NCBI RefSeq assembly: GCF_018130215.1
Contig: NZ_JAFCKQ010000065.1
Coordinates: 1 to 36,447, forward strand
DNA: 36,447 nt
Reading direction: 5' to 3'
DNA from: Bradyrhizobium jicamae
GTDB lineage: Bacteria > Pseudomonadota > Alphaproteobacteria > Rhizobiales > Xanthobacteraceae
Both the position numbers and the translations under genes were made by a program. How positions within the stretch are numbered: position 1 is the stretch's first letter; each line of letters starts with the position of its first letter. Of this stretch, positions 16,582 to 25,877 are shown piece after piece. The notes beneath the pieces were generated by a model that ran no database searches, was not told where the DNA came from, and saw only the letters and a program-made list of their open reading frames with translations.

Positions 16582-17801
16582 CGCACCGGCGCCGGTTCGC
16601 CTGCGGCAGCCACGCGTCCCCGCTTCCGCCTCCGCGCCAGCCAGAGATAGAGCCCGCTGCCGATCACGATGATGGTCAATGCGTCCAGAGCCGCCCAGAT
16701 GATCTTGAGCGGCATGCCGCCATAGTCACCGAAATGCAGCGGCTGCGAGATCAGCAGCGCCTGCAGATAGCCAGGCAGCGCGCGGGTCTCGGAGACTTCT
16801 GCAGTCTCGCCGTCGAGCAGCACCGGCTTCAGCAGCCGCGACGTCAGCGGCGTGTCGCCGCGCATGAAGGCCGCATAGTGATGCGAGGAGGTGAACGGCG
16901 TTCCCGGATAGGCGACGAAGGCGACCTCCATTCCGGGCGCCGCTTGCCTCGCCCGTGCCACGACCTGATCCAGCGGCGCGAGCTTCGGCGGCGGCGGCTT
17001 GCCGGCATAGGGCTTCACCATCTCGGCAAGCTCGCTGGCCTTCCACTGGTTCAGCAACAGCTCGGCCCAGGTGTTGATCACGCCGGTGATGCCCACCACC
17101 AGGGCCCAGACGATCGTCACCACGCCGATCAGATTGTGCCAGTCGAGCCAGGCGACACGGCGCGCCGATTGCGTGCGGACCGTGGCGAAGCGCAGGCGAC
17201 GGGTGAACGGCCAGTACAACGTCACGCCGGAGATGATCGCGGCCGCGAACAAAAGCCCCATCGCGCCGAGGAACAGCTTGCCGGCCTGGCCTGCGAACAT
17301 GTCGGTGTGCAGCTTCAGGACGATCAGCATCGGCCCGACGCCGACCAGCCCGAGCGGCTTCGCCGTCACCGCATCAAACGCGCGCACCGTGGCACCGTCG
17401 GGCTTGCCGTCCGGCGTGGTGTTGGTGAACGCCAACACGATTCCGGGCTCGTCCTTGTCCCAGGAGACGTATTGCATCACCCGCCCGGGATCGGCGGCGA
17501 GCGCAGCCGCGACGATCCGTTGCGGCGGCAGCGGCGGGCGGCCCGCGGCGGGCTCCGGCCGCGGTGCATAGCCGAGCGCCGCGTCGATCTCGTGATGGAA
17601 GATCAGCGGCAGCCCGGTGAGGCAGAGCAATAGCAGGAATACGGTCGAGATCAGGCTGGTCCAGCGATGGACCAGCGACCAGACCCTGACAGTCGGCGCC
17701 TTCAGCTGCCCCTCCCCGTCACCATTTGTAGCCGAGGCTGGCGGTGATCCTGCGACGATCACCGTAGAAGCAGGACGACGTGCTGGCGCAGCTCGCGACA
17801 T
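16578..17801 (-). CDS. PepSY-associated TM-helix protein (putative siderophore/iron reductase)
   Basis: This 407-aa inner-membrane protein has the PepSY_TM architecture. The first helix is preceded by VHRWTSLISTVFLLLLCLTG. A periplasmic segment with PepSY-like repeats follows, then LKLHTDMFAGQAGKL, a second pair of helices around GVTLYWPF and LDWHNLIGVV, and a last helix before LARRRKRGR. The histidines (VHRW, LKLHTD, WHN) are family-conserved and have been linked to haem-dependent ferric-siderophore reduction in related proteins. With the ATG at 17801 the gene overlaps the upstream receptor by 83 bp. No better in-frame ATG/GTG lies after the receptor stop, so the start is uncertain. Confidence 0.85.
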   Translation of the reverse strand: MSRAAPARRPASTVIVAGSPPASATNGDGEGQLKAPTVRVWSLVHRWTSLISTVFLLLLCLTGLPLIFHHEIDAALGYAPRPEPAAGRPPLPPQRIVAAALAADPGRVMQYVSWDKDEPGIVLAFTNTTPDGKPDGATVRAFDAVTAKPLGLVGVGPMLIVLKLHTDMFAGQAGKLFLGAMGLLFAAAIISGVTLYWPFTRRLRFATVRTQSARRVAWLDWHNLIGVVTIVWALVVGITGVINTWAELLLNQWKASELAEMVKPYAGKPPPPKLAPLDQVVARARQAAPGMEVAFVAYPGTPFTSSHHYAAFMRGDTPLTSRLLKPVLLDGETAEVSETRALPGYLQALLISQPLHFGDYGGMPLKIIWAALDALTIIVIGSGLYLWLARRRKRGRVAAAGEPAPVR

Positions 17802-20010
17802 AGATGGTGTCGGCGATGTTGATGACGTTCAGCGCCGCACGCCAGCCCTGCCATTCGTAATGGATGGTGGCATCTCCGAGCACCACTGACGGGACCGCGA
17901 GCGTGTTCGCCTGGTCGGCGAAGGACGAGCCGATGTAGCGCGCGCCGCCACCAAAGCCGAAACCCGCGAGCGCACCCTGCTGGAAGGTGTAGTCGGCCCA
18001 GAGCGATCCGATCTGCTCGGGCGTATTGGTCGGCACCTTGCCGATCAGCGCCGGATTGAGATCCTTGCTGGTGAAGATGTCGTAGGTCGTGAACGCAGCC
18101 GTCAGCTTCAGCCCGGGCAAGGGGTTCGCAACGCCTTCCACCTCGAACCCGCGCGAGGTGACCTCGCCGGTCTGGTTCTGCAGTAGCGGGTTGTTCGGGT
18201 CGGTCGTCAGCGCATTCTGACGCTTCAGATCGAACCATGCGAAGGTGAAATGACCGTTGAAGCCGTTCGGCTCGACCTTGACGCCCACCTCGGACTGCTG
18301 CCCGGTTTCCGGCAGCAGCAACTGGTTCGACGCGTTGAGGCCAATCACCGGATTGTAGCTCGTCGCATAGGAGACGTAGGGCGCAATGCCGTTGTCGAAA
18401 TTGTAGATCAGGCCGGCGCGGCCGCTGAACTTGCTGTCCTCGCGATTGTAGAGCGTGACGCCGCTCGGCCGGTCATCCTGGCTGGTCGACACCCAGTCAT
18501 TGCGGCCGCTCAGCACCAGCGTGAAGCGGCCGAGCTTCATCTGATCCTGCACATAGGTGCCGAGCTGCTCCTGGGTGATCACATAGTTACGGAACGGCGT
18601 CGTCGTGAAAGGCAGGCTGCCCAGTCCGTAGACCGGATTGAACACGTTGAGCGACGGCGTGGTCCCGAACTGGAAGATCTGGTAGTCGTCGATCCGATAG
18701 TCCTTCAGGTCGACGCCGAACAGCAACGTGTGCTGCACCGGACCGGTAGCGACGCGATATTCGAGCTGGCTGTCGAGATCGGCCTGGTCGGCCGTGTCCT
18801 TCGCGTACCAGTTATAGCGCCCGAGCGTGCCGGCCGTCATGTCGGTGTAGCCGTTGCCGATCAGCCCGCGATAGGTGACGTCGACATGGGCGAAGCGCGC
18901 ATTCTGGCGGAAGGTGACATTGTCGGAGAGATTGCGCTCGAACTGATAGCCGAGCATTTCCTGTTCGCGCGTGAAGCTGTCGATCGAGGGATCGCCGACG
19001 AACAGGCTGGTCGGGATCTTGCCGAACGGCGCGTTGGTGACCGTGCCGACATAGGGCAGGAAGTTGATGCCGCGGGTTTCATTCCGTGAAGCCGAGGCGA
19101 GCACGGTGAAGGTGGTGTCGCCGTCGGGCTTCCAGGTCACCGACGGCGCGATGAAGTAGTTGTTGTCGGGCGTGAAGTTGACCTGGGTGCCGCCGTTCTG
19201 GACCTGCCCCACCAGCCGGTAGAACAGCTTGCCGTCCTGCTTGCCGTCCTGCGGCTGCGCCGGCACCGGCCCGCCGATGTCGAAGCCGACATAAGCGTTG
19301 CCGAAATTGTTGACGCCGGTCTCGAGGTAGCGGATCGGCTCCTCGGGCGGCATCTTGCTGATCGCGTTGACGATGCCGCTCGGGCTCGAGCCGCCGTAGA
19401 GCACGGCGGACGGACCGCGCAGCACCTCGACGCGCTCGAGATCGAACGGTTGCAGCTTCCAGCTCGCGTAGGACGTATAGAACAGTTGCAGCCCGTCGAG
19501 GAACAGGCCGACATCGTCGGACTTGAAGCCGCGGATCAGGAACCAGTCATTGCGGGTATCTGCACCGAAGGTCCCCGGAAGCACACCGGCGGAATAGCGC
19601 AGCGTCTCGTCGAACTTGCCGGGTTTCTGATCGCGGATCTGCTCGGCGCCCACCACCGACACCGATTGCGGAATCTCCATGATCGGCGTGTTGGTCTTGG
19701 TGCCCGTCGAGCTCTGATGCGCGACATATCCCTGGATCGGGCCACGCGGGCTCTCGACAAAGCCGACGTTGCGTACCGGCGGCGGCTTCTGCGGCGCAGC
19801 CGGCTGCGCAACACGGTGGATACGGCGCGGCGCCGCAGCAGTTGCCCGCCGTCGCGCTTCCGGTGACGCGACCACCACCGGCGGCAGCGACTGCGCGCCG
19901 GATTGCTGCGGCGACGTGGCTGTGCTCTGGGCTGGAGATGAATGTGGCAGCAAGGCCAATACGGATGCGGTCGCCGATGCTGCGACCCGCAAGAGACGGA
20001 AAATGTTCAA
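17719..20010 (-). CDS. TonB-dependent siderophore receptor (FhuA/ferrichrome type)
   Basis: This 763-aa outer-membrane receptor has a signal peptide (about 1-27, ending SSPAQS), then a Pro/Ala/Arg-rich linker of about 60 residues. The plug domain starts near TNTPIMEIPQSVSVV and includes RGFKSDDVGLFLDGLQ and VEVLRGPSAVLYGGSSPSG. A 22-strand-type barrel ends in the C-terminal aromatic signature ITASLGYKW. The SCFYGDRRRITASLGYKW end resembles hydroxamate (ferrichrome/ferrioxamine) receptors. It likely forms an iron-uptake unit with the downstream PepSY gene. No signalling domain of the FecA type is seen. Ligand identity is inferred. Confidence 0.92.
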   Translation of the reverse strand: MNIFRLLRVAASATASVLALLPHSSPAQSTATSPQQSGAQSLPPVVVASPEARRRATAAAPRRIHRVAQPAAPQKPPPVRNVGFVESPRGPIQGYVAHQSSTGTKTNTPIMEIPQSVSVVGAEQIRDQKPGKFDETLRYSAGVLPGTFGADTRNDWFLIRGFKSDDVGLFLDGLQLFYTSYASWKLQPFDLERVEVLRGPSAVLYGGSSPSGIVNAISKMPPEEPIRYLETGVNNFGNAYVGFDIGGPVPAQPQDGKQDGKLFYRLVGQVQNGGTQVNFTPDNNYFIAPSVTWKPDGDTTFTVLASASRNETRGINFLPYVGTVTNAPFGKIPTSLFVGDPSIDSFTREQEMLGYQFERNLSDNVTFRQNARFAHVDVTYRGLIGNGYTDMTAGTLGRYNWYAKDTADQADLDSQLEYRVATGPVQHTLLFGVDLKDYRIDDYQIFQFGTTPSLNVFNPVYGLGSLPFTTTPFRNYVITQEQLGTYVQDQMKLGRFTLVLSGRNDWVSTSQDDRPSGVTLYNREDSKFSGRAGLIYNFDNGIAPYVSYATSYNPVIGLNASNQLLLPETGQQSEVGVKVEPNGFNGHFTFAWFDLKRQNALTTDPNNPLLQNQTGEVTSRGFEVEGVANPLPGLKLTAAFTTYDIFTSKDLNPALIGKVPTNTPEQIGSLWADYTFQQGALAGFGFGGGARYIGSSFADQANTLAVPSVVLGDATIHYEWQGWRAALNVINIADTIYVASCASTSSCFYGDRRRITASLGYKW

Positions 20011-20254
20011 TGCGCCCTGCCCTCAATTGCAACGGAGTCCTGTCACGCGGCCTTCAGTGCTGCGTGCGTTGCCGCATGGCTTACGCGAGCGATCACGAAT
20101 CCTCTAATGGAAGGGCTCTTAGAGCTGCTCTTAGAGACGATGCAGGATTTCGAGTTTTGCGTGCATCCCAGGGGTCATCGGGTCACGGCGCCTTGCCAAA
20201 CATGGCCGGAACTGGCGCCGCGGCGGCGCGTTGCCCCAGCGCAAGTCGCGGCTG
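20011..20254. promoter_or_regulatory. Divergent region between receptor and histidine kinase; direct repeats
   Basis: The region contains two exact 10-bp direct repeats, GCTCTTAGAG, at 20115-20124 and 20127-20136, spaced 12 bp apart. Each is close to palindromic. They lie 105-126 bp upstream of the receptor start. Position and symmetry suggest a regulator site, perhaps for an iron-responsive factor such as Irr, Fur or RirA, but the sequence is not a clear match to any consensus I know. The 5' part of the kinase frame up to about 20440 also looks non-coding. Confidence 0.45.
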
Positions 20255-22153
20255 ATGCCCACGCAAATGTGGTGGTCAGCCCCGGCCCGATCAGCAGCCG
20301 GCCTGTGGACGCCCAGACATCCCCGGGAGTTTTTGGGGTACCAAACGACAGCCGTTGCGCTCTACCGAGACGCATGCGACATCTTGGCCGCGGTTCCGCA
20401 CTTTCCGTCACCGGACCTTGCCCTTGCTAGGGAGGAATACCTGCACACCCCGTCACCGCCCGCACCCGACTTCAAGGCGTTGTTCGAGGCAGCTCCCGGC
20501 CTCTATCTGGTCCTGACGCCCGACTTTCGCATCGTGGCGGTGAGCGATGCGTATCTGCGCGCGACCATGACCGAACGGGCGGCGATCCTCGGCCGCGCGC
20601 TGTTCGAAATATTCCCCGACAATCCGGACGATCCCTCTGCAGATGGGGTGCGCAATCTGAGGGCTTCGCTCGAGCGCGTGGTCCAGTTCCGGCGCGCCGA
20701 CACGATGGCGGTGCAGAAGTACGACATCCGCAAGCCCGAAGCGGAAGGCGGCGGCTACGAGGAGCGGTTCTGGAGCCCGCGCAACTCGCCGGTATCAGGG
20801 CCTGGCGGGCAGCTTGCCTACATCATCCACCGGGTCGAGGACGTCACCGAGTTCATCCAGCTGAAGCAGCGCGGCGCCGAGCAGGACAAGCTGACCGACC
20901 GGCTGCGCGAGCGCACCGAGCAGATGGAAGCCGAGATCTTCATGCGCGCCCGCGAGGTCGAGCAAGCAAGGGAGCAGCTCGAAGCCGAACAGAAGCTGCG
21001 CCAGGTGCAGAAGATGGAAGCGGTCGGCCACCTGACCGGCGGCATTGCGCATGACTTCAACAACATCCTGACCGTGATCACCGGGCTGATCGACATCCTC
21101 GCCGACGCGGTGGCACACGACGCCAGCCTGTCCTCGGTCACCAACATGATCAGCGATGCCGCCGCACGCGGCGCCGAGGTCACCAAGCACCTGCTCGCCT
21201 TCTCGCGGCAACAGCCGCTGCAACCGCGCGAGGCCAACCTCAACACGCTGGTGCAGGACACCGCGCGGCTGCTGCGCCCCTCGCTTGGCGAGCAGATCGA
21301 GATCGAGACCTCGCTCGAGCCCGACGCGTGGCCGGCCTTCATCGATCCCAACCACCTGTCGACTGCCCTGCTCAACCTCGCCGTCAACGCGCGCGACGCG
21401 ATGCCCGAGGGCGGCAAGCTGATGCTGGAGACCGGCAACGTCGTGCTCGACGAGACCTATGCCGCGACCAATGTCGATGCGCGGCCGGGCGAATATGTCA
21501 TGGTCGCGGTCAGCGACACCGGCACCGGGATTCCCGAGGCGATCAGAGAAAAAGTGTTCGAGCCATTCTTCACCACCAAGGATACCGGGAAGGGAACCGG
21601 CCTCGGGCTCAGCATGGTCTACGGCTTCGTCAAGCAGTCCAACGGCCACCTCAAGATCTACTCCGAGGAGGGCCACGGCACCTCGATCAAGCTCTATCTG
21701 CCGCGCAGCAGCGGCGACGTCGTCGACGTCGAGCCGCCCGCTCCCGCCGACACGCGGGGCGGCAACGAGTCCATCCTGGTGGTCGAGGACGACCCTCTCG
21801 TCCGCAACTATGTCAGCGCCCAGCTCGCGCAGCTCGGCTACCGCACGATGATCACCGCCAACGGCCCCGAAGCATTGGCCGCGGTCGACAACGGATTCGT
21901 CTGCGACGTGCTGTTCACCGACGTCATCATGTCCGGCGGCATGAACGGCCGGCAGGTCGCGGATGCGGTGCTTGCCAGGCTGCCTTCGGTCCGCGTGCTC
22001 TTCACCTCGGGCTACACCGAAGACGCGATCCTCCATCACGGCCGCCTCGACCCCGGCGTGACGCTGCTGCCAAAGCCCTATCGCAAGGCCGAGCTGGCGC
22101 GGATGATCCGGCAGGTCCTGGCCCAGCCGACCGCGTCGGTGGACACCAAGTGA
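20255..22153 (+). CDS. PAS-domain hybrid sensor histidine kinase
   Basis: This protein is soluble, with no transmembrane segment. Domain order is PAS (FKALFEAAPGLYLVLTPDFRIVAVS onward), a charged coiled coil (QRGAEQDKLTDRLRERTEQM and on), HisKA with GHLTGGIAHDFNN (phospho-acceptor His), and HATPase with LLNLAVNARDAMP, SDTGTGIP and GTGLGLSMV. A C-terminal receiver domain (ILVVEDDPLVR) has the phospho-acceptor Asp in DVLFTDVIMSG. Hybrid kinases of this kind act through phosphorelay; no cognate regulator is adjacent. The start is uncertain. ATG 20255 (TTG 20231 is also open) precedes about 60 unlikely residues. An AGGGAGG at 20429-20435 would suit initiation at CTG 20441, where PAS-type sequence begins. 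Confidence 0.85.
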   Translation: MPTQMWWSAPARSAAGLWTPRHPREFLGYQTTAVALYRDACDILAAVPHFPSPDLALAREEYLHTPSPPAPDFKALFEAAPGLYLVLTPDFRIVAVSDAYLRATMTERAAILGRALFEIFPDNPDDPSADGVRNLRASLERVVQFRRADTMAVQKYDIRKPEAEGGGYEERFWSPRNSPVSGPGGQLAYIIHRVEDVTEFIQLKQRGAEQDKLTDRLRERTEQMEAEIFMRAREVEQAREQLEAEQKLRQVQKMEAVGHLTGGIAHDFNNILTVITGLIDILADAVAHDASLSSVTNMISDAAARGAEVTKHLLAFSRQQPLQPREANLNTLVQDTARLLRPSLGEQIEIETSLEPDAWPAFIDPNHLSTALLNLAVNARDAMPEGGKLMLETGNVVLDETYAATNVDARPGEYVMVAVSDTGTGIPEAIREKVFEPFFTTKDTGKGTGLGLSMVYGFVKQSNGHLKIYSEEGHGTSIKLYLPRSSGDVVDVEPPAPADTRGGNESILVVEDDPLVRNYVSAQLAQLGYRTMITANGPEALAAVDNGFVCDVLFTDVIMSGGMNGRQVADAVLARLPSVRVLFTSGYTEDAILHHGRLDPGVTLLPKPYRKAELARMIRQVLAQPTASVDTK

Positions 22154-22168
22154 GACACTGCTCCGTCG

Positions 22169-22882
22169 TCAGGCCTCTCCACTCGGCGTGGTCTGGCCGG
22201 GACGTACCGCGCTTCCCGACAGGAAGAGCGCCGCGCAGGCCTTGGCGCGCGCCTTGATCTCCTCCGGCGACAGTGCGGGCCTGTGCCCGTACATGACGTC
22301 GCGCTGCGGCTGGAAGACGAGCATGCCGAGCAGCATGCCGGCAGCGCCATGGGCGTCTTCGAGCGCGATCCGCCCCCGCCTCTGCTGCACGCCCAGCCAG
22401 GCCGCCAGCGCGCCAACGGTGCGCTGCATCGCGTTGGCGTAGAACATCTCGGCGATGTCAGGAAATTTGTCGCTCTCGGCCAGGATCATGCGCTGTAGCG
22501 CGATGACCTCGGCATCAAGGATCAGTTCGCCACAGGTCAGGAGCGCGGCCTCCAGCGCGGCAGCGATGTCGCGACCGTCGCACGCGCCGAGATTCACCAC
22601 GGAGATGAACCGGTCCATCCGATCGGTCACGGTGGCTTCGAATAGCGCGAGCTTGGTCGGGATCAGCCGGTACAGCGTCTTGGTCGAAACCCCGGCGCTG
22701 GCTGCCACGTCGGACATGCTGGTCACGGCGAAGCCGCGCACCGCGAATTCATGGCGCGCAGCCTCATAGATCAGAGCCCGCGTCTCGTCGTCGGAGCGAA
22801 GCTGCGGCCGTCCGCGGCCACGCCGCTCCGGTGCTGGCGCCAGCGCGCCCGCCTCCGTCTGCTCTTTGCCTTTCAGGTTCAT
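22169..22882 (-). CDS. TetR/AcrR-family repressor
   Basis: This 237-aa regulator has an N-terminal TetR helix-turn-helix (LIYEAARHEFAVRGFAVTSM followed by SDVAASAGVSTKTLYRLIP) and a helical effector domain with a conserved LILAESDKFPDIAEMFY segment, common in the AefR-like group. An RGRGRP patch precedes the DNA-binding domain. The start is taken at ATG 22882 rather than the longer open frame to 22975, because the longer form would cover the palindrome and promoter-like DNA. It is divergent from an efflux pair, the typical arrangement for local repression of a pump. Confidence 0.9.
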   Translation of the reverse strand: MNLKGKEQTEAGALAPAPERRGRGRPQLRSDDETRALIYEAARHEFAVRGFAVTSMSDVAASAGVSTKTLYRLIPTKLALFEATVTDRMDRFISVVNLGACDGRDIAAALEAALLTCGELILDAEVIALQRMILAESDKFPDIAEMFYANAMQRTVGALAAWLGVQQRRGRIALEDAHGAAGMLLGMLVFQPQRDVMYGHRPALSPEEIKARAKACAALFLSGSAVRPGQTTPSGEA

Positions 22883-22908
22883 CTGAGAGCCATGCTTTTG
22901 AATGATGC

Positions 22909-22947
22909 CTGTCATTCCATTGACAGACCCAATATGGGCGCTATTTT
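22909..22947 (+). promoter_or_regulatory. TetR operator overlapping the efflux-gene promoter
   Basis: A perfect inverted repeat, CTGTCA-N6-TGACAG, spans 22909-22926. It overlaps TTGACA (22920-22925), which lies 16 bp before TATTTT (22942-22947) and so reads as a sigma70-type promoter towards the plus-strand pump genes. The palindrome ends 27 bp upstream of the tetR start. A repressor bound here would cover the -35 box of the pump promoter and affect its own gene. A second inverted pair, CTAATTC/GAATTAG (22965-22971, 22990-22996), lies downstream. Confidence 0.65.
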
Positions 22948-23035
22948 GGAAAACATCAAGTTTCCTAATTCGCAAACAACATCCACGTGGAATTAGCGAG
23001 ACTTACCAAAGAGATAGAACGCCAGGAGCGCCGCC

Positions 23036-24235
23036 ATGAGCCAGCATGAAACCTCATTCAAGGCCGAGAGCCAGGTTCCGGCCGAGACCGCCAAGCAGTT
23101 GATCGCCAAGGCCGAAACAGCCGTCCCGCCTGTGGCCCCCGCCAGCGCGAAGGGCAAGTTGCGCCGCCTGCTGCTGGCCGGCGCTGCCGCTGTCGTCCTT
23201 GCAGGTGCGGGCTGGTACGGCTGGGACTACTGGACCGTCGGCCGCTTCGAGGTGTCCACCGACGACGCCTATGTCAAGGCCGACAACACCACGATCGCGC
23301 CCAAGGTTTCCGGCTATCTCACCGACGTGCTGGTGGGCGACAACGAGCAGGTGCATGCCGGCCAGGTGCTGGCGCGGATCGACGATCGCGACTACACGGT
23401 GGCGCTCGACCAGGCCAAGGCCGATGTCCAGGCCGCTGACGCCGCGATTGCGAGCAAGCGTGCCCAGCTCGAAGTGCAAAAGTCCGTGATCGATGCGGCC
23501 CGCGCAACGCTCGAGGTCGACACCGCGACGCAAACCTTCGCCGAGCAGGAGAACAAGCGCTACACCGATCTCGCCGGCACAGGTTACGGCAGCGTGCAGA
23601 ACGCGCAACAGGCGCAGTCGCGCTATGCCAGCGCGCAGGCCGCGATCGCACGCGATACCGCAAACCTCGCTTCCGCGCTGCGCCAGGTGGAACTGCTCAA
23701 GGCCGAGATCGCCCAGGCGGTCGCCGCCTCCGAGCGGGCGTCGGCACTGCAGCACCAGGCGGAGCTCAACCTTGGCTACACCACGATCACTGCGCCGATC
23801 GACGGCGTCGTCGGCAATCGCACGCTGCGCACCGGCCAGTTCGTCCAGGCCGGCACGCAATTGATGTCGCTGGTGCCGGCCACCGGCGCGTATGTGATCG
23901 CGAACTACAAGGAGACGCAACTCACCAATGTCCGCAAGGGCCAGCCGGTCGATATCGAGGTCGACATGTTCCCCGGACGGGTGGTTCGCGGCCATGTCGA
24001 CAGCCTCGCGCCCGCGAGCGGCCAGGAATTCGCGTTGCTGCCGCCCGACAACGCGACCGGCAACTTCACCAAGGTGGTGCAGCGCATCCCGGTGAAGATT
24101 CTGCTCGACGCAACTCAAGTCGAGCTGCGCCCCGGCATGTCCGTGATCCCGACCATCGCGACGCCGGCGCATCCCGCCGAGGAAGCTCCGCACGCCAAGG
24201 CCGCTCCGAAACTCGCTGTCGCCTCGTTCAAATAG
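23036..24235 (+). CDS. EmrA/HlyD-type membrane fusion protein
   Basis: This 399-aa periplasmic adaptor is anchored by one N-terminal helix (LRRLLLAGAAAVVLAGAGWYG, preceded by basic residues). A biotinyl-lipoyl-like half follows (STDDAYVKADNTTIAPKVSGYL), then a long alpha-helical coiled-coil hairpin. The second lipoyl half (LNLGYTTITAPIDGVVGNRTLRTGQFV) and a beta-barrel complete it. This architecture links an inner-membrane MFS pump to an outer-membrane channel. AGGAG precedes the ATG. It is followed after 24 bp by the pump gene. No outer-membrane TolC-like gene is in the window. Confidence 0.93.
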   Translation: MSQHETSFKAESQVPAETAKQLIAKAETAVPPVAPASAKGKLRRLLLAGAAAVVLAGAGWYGWDYWTVGRFEVSTDDAYVKADNTTIAPKVSGYLTDVLVGDNEQVHAGQVLARIDDRDYTVALDQAKADVQAADAAIASKRAQLEVQKSVIDAARATLEVDTATQTFAEQENKRYTDLAGTGYGSVQNAQQAQSRYASAQAAIARDTANLASALRQVELLKAEIAQAVAASERASALQHQAELNLGYTTITAPIDGVVGNRTLRTGQFVQAGTQLMSLVPATGAYVIANYKETQLTNVRKGQPVDIEVDMFPGRVVRGHVDSLAPASGQEFALLPPDNATGNFTKVVQRIPVKILLDATQVELRPGMSVIPTIATPAHPAEEAPHAKAAPKLAVASFK

Positions 24236-24259
24236 CCGATGTCATAAACAGGTGATGTC

Positions 24260-25870
24260 ATGTCCGATCTCGCGCTCTCCTCCCCCGCCGCTGCGCCCCG
24301 CGCGGCGGCCGCAGTGGACCCCAACCGCGCCAGCATGACCGTCTGGATCTCGATCCTGGCGGCCATGATCGGCGCCTTCATGGCGATTCTGAACATCCAG
24401 ATCACCAACGCCTCGCTTCTCAACATCGAGGGCGGCATCGGCACCGGGGTCGATAACGGCTCCTGGATCTCGACGTCCTATCTGATCGGCGAGATCGTGG
24501 TGATCCCGCTCACCGACTACCTCAGCCGGGTCTTCTCCTTCCGCAAGATCATGATCGGCCACGCCACGCTGTTCGCGATCTTCTCGGTCGCCTGTGCCTT
24601 CACCCATGATCTGCCGTCGATGATCGCGATGCGCGGCCTGCAGGGCTATTTCGGCGGCGTGCTGATCCCGATGGCCTTCACGCTCGTGTTCACCAGGTTG
24701 CCGAAGCCGCAGCAGCCGATCGGGCTCGCGATGTTCGCGCTCGCCGTGACTTTCGCGCCGGCGATCGGCCCGACCATCGGCGGTTACCTCACCGAGAACT
24801 ATGGCTGGCAGACCATCTTCTTCGTCAACGTGGTTCCGACTGCCGTGATGGTCGTCACGCTCTACTTCACGCTCGAGCGCCAGCCGATGCAGCTTCATCT
24901 GCTCCGCGAGGGCGACTGGCTCGGCATCGTGACGATGGCGATCGGCCTGTCCTCGCTGCAGGCAGTTCTCGAGGAAGGCAACAAGGACGACTGGTTCGGC
25001 TCGCCGTTCATCGTCAAGCTCGCGGTGATCGCCGCAGTCAGCCTGACCCTGTTCATCTGGATCGAGCTCGTGGTCGAGAAGCCGCTGCTCCGGCTGCGGC
25101 TGCTGGCGCAGCGCAGCTTCGGCTTCGGCACGATCTCGGCCGTGTTCGTCGGCTTCGCGCTGTTCGGCTCGGTCTATCTGCTGCCTGCCTATCTCGGCCA
25201 GGTGCAGCGCTACAATGCCGAGCAGATCGGCCAGGTCCTGGCCTGGACCGGCTTGCCGCAACTCATCCTGATCCCGCTGGTACCGAAGCTGATGCAGCGC
25301 TTCGATGCCCGCTTCATCGCCTTCACGGGGATGTCGCTGTTCGCGGTGTCATCGTTCATGAATATCGAGATGTCGCTCGACTATTCCGGAGACCAGTTCT
25401 TCGTCCCGAACATCGTGCGCGCCATCGGCCAGGCCATCATGCTGGCGCCGCTGTCCGCAGTCAGCCTTGGCAGCGTGGCACCAGAGGATGCGCCCGCCGC
25501 CTCCGGCATCTCCAACATGATGCGCAACCTCGGCGGCGCCATCGGCACCGCGCTGCTCTCGACCATCGTCACCAAGCGCGAGCAGTTCCACTCCAACATC
25601 ATCGGTCAGTCCGTTCACCTCGGCCGGGAGGAGGTGCGCAGCAGGATCGCTGACATCACCGGCTACTTCCTCAGCCACGGTATCTCGGACCCGGCGACCG
25701 CCCAGCATCAGGCAATCGTGGCGCTCGGCAATATCGTGAAGCGTCAGGCCCTGGTGCTCGGCTTCAGCGACGCCTTCGCCGTGATTGGCGGCGTGCTGGT
25801 GCTGGCCGCAATCGCGATCGTGCTGACGGGCAAGCCGAAGAGCGCCGCGGGCGGCGCCGGCGCGCACTGA
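24260..25870 (+). CDS. DHA2-family (EmrB/QacA) drug:H+ antiporter
   Basis: This 536-aa inner-membrane transporter has the size and about 14 hydrophobic segments of the DHA2 group. It begins with the motif D1-like AFMAILNIQITNASL and GSWISTSYLIGEIVVIPL, and carries the antiporter motif C region FAPAIGPTIGGYLTENYGW. With the upstream adaptor it forms an EmrAB-type tripartite pump. The substrate is unknown. Its position beside the aromatic-acid genes makes export of aromatic acids or their analogues possible, but that is inference. The stop is followed by a strong hairpin. Confidence 0.93.
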   Translation: MSDLALSSPAAAPRAAAAVDPNRASMTVWISILAAMIGAFMAILNIQITNASLLNIEGGIGTGVDNGSWISTSYLIGEIVVIPLTDYLSRVFSFRKIMIGHATLFAIFSVACAFTHDLPSMIAMRGLQGYFGGVLIPMAFTLVFTRLPKPQQPIGLAMFALAVTFAPAIGPTIGGYLTENYGWQTIFFVNVVPTAVMVVTLYFTLERQPMQLHLLREGDWLGIVTMAIGLSSLQAVLEEGNKDDWFGSPFIVKLAVIAAVSLTLFIWIELVVEKPLLRLRLLAQRSFGFGTISAVFVGFALFGSVYLLPAYLGQVQRYNAEQIGQVLAWTGLPQLILIPLVPKLMQRFDARFIAFTGMSLFAVSSFMNIEMSLDYSGDQFFVPNIVRAIGQAIMLAPLSAVSLGSVAPEDAPAASGISNMMRNLGGAIGTALLSTIVTKREQFHSNIIGQSVHLGREEVRSRIADITGYFLSHGISDPATAQHQAIVALGNIVKRQALVLGFSDAFAVIGGVLVLAAIAIVLTGKPKSAAGGAGAH

Positions 25871-25877
25871 CGACCAG

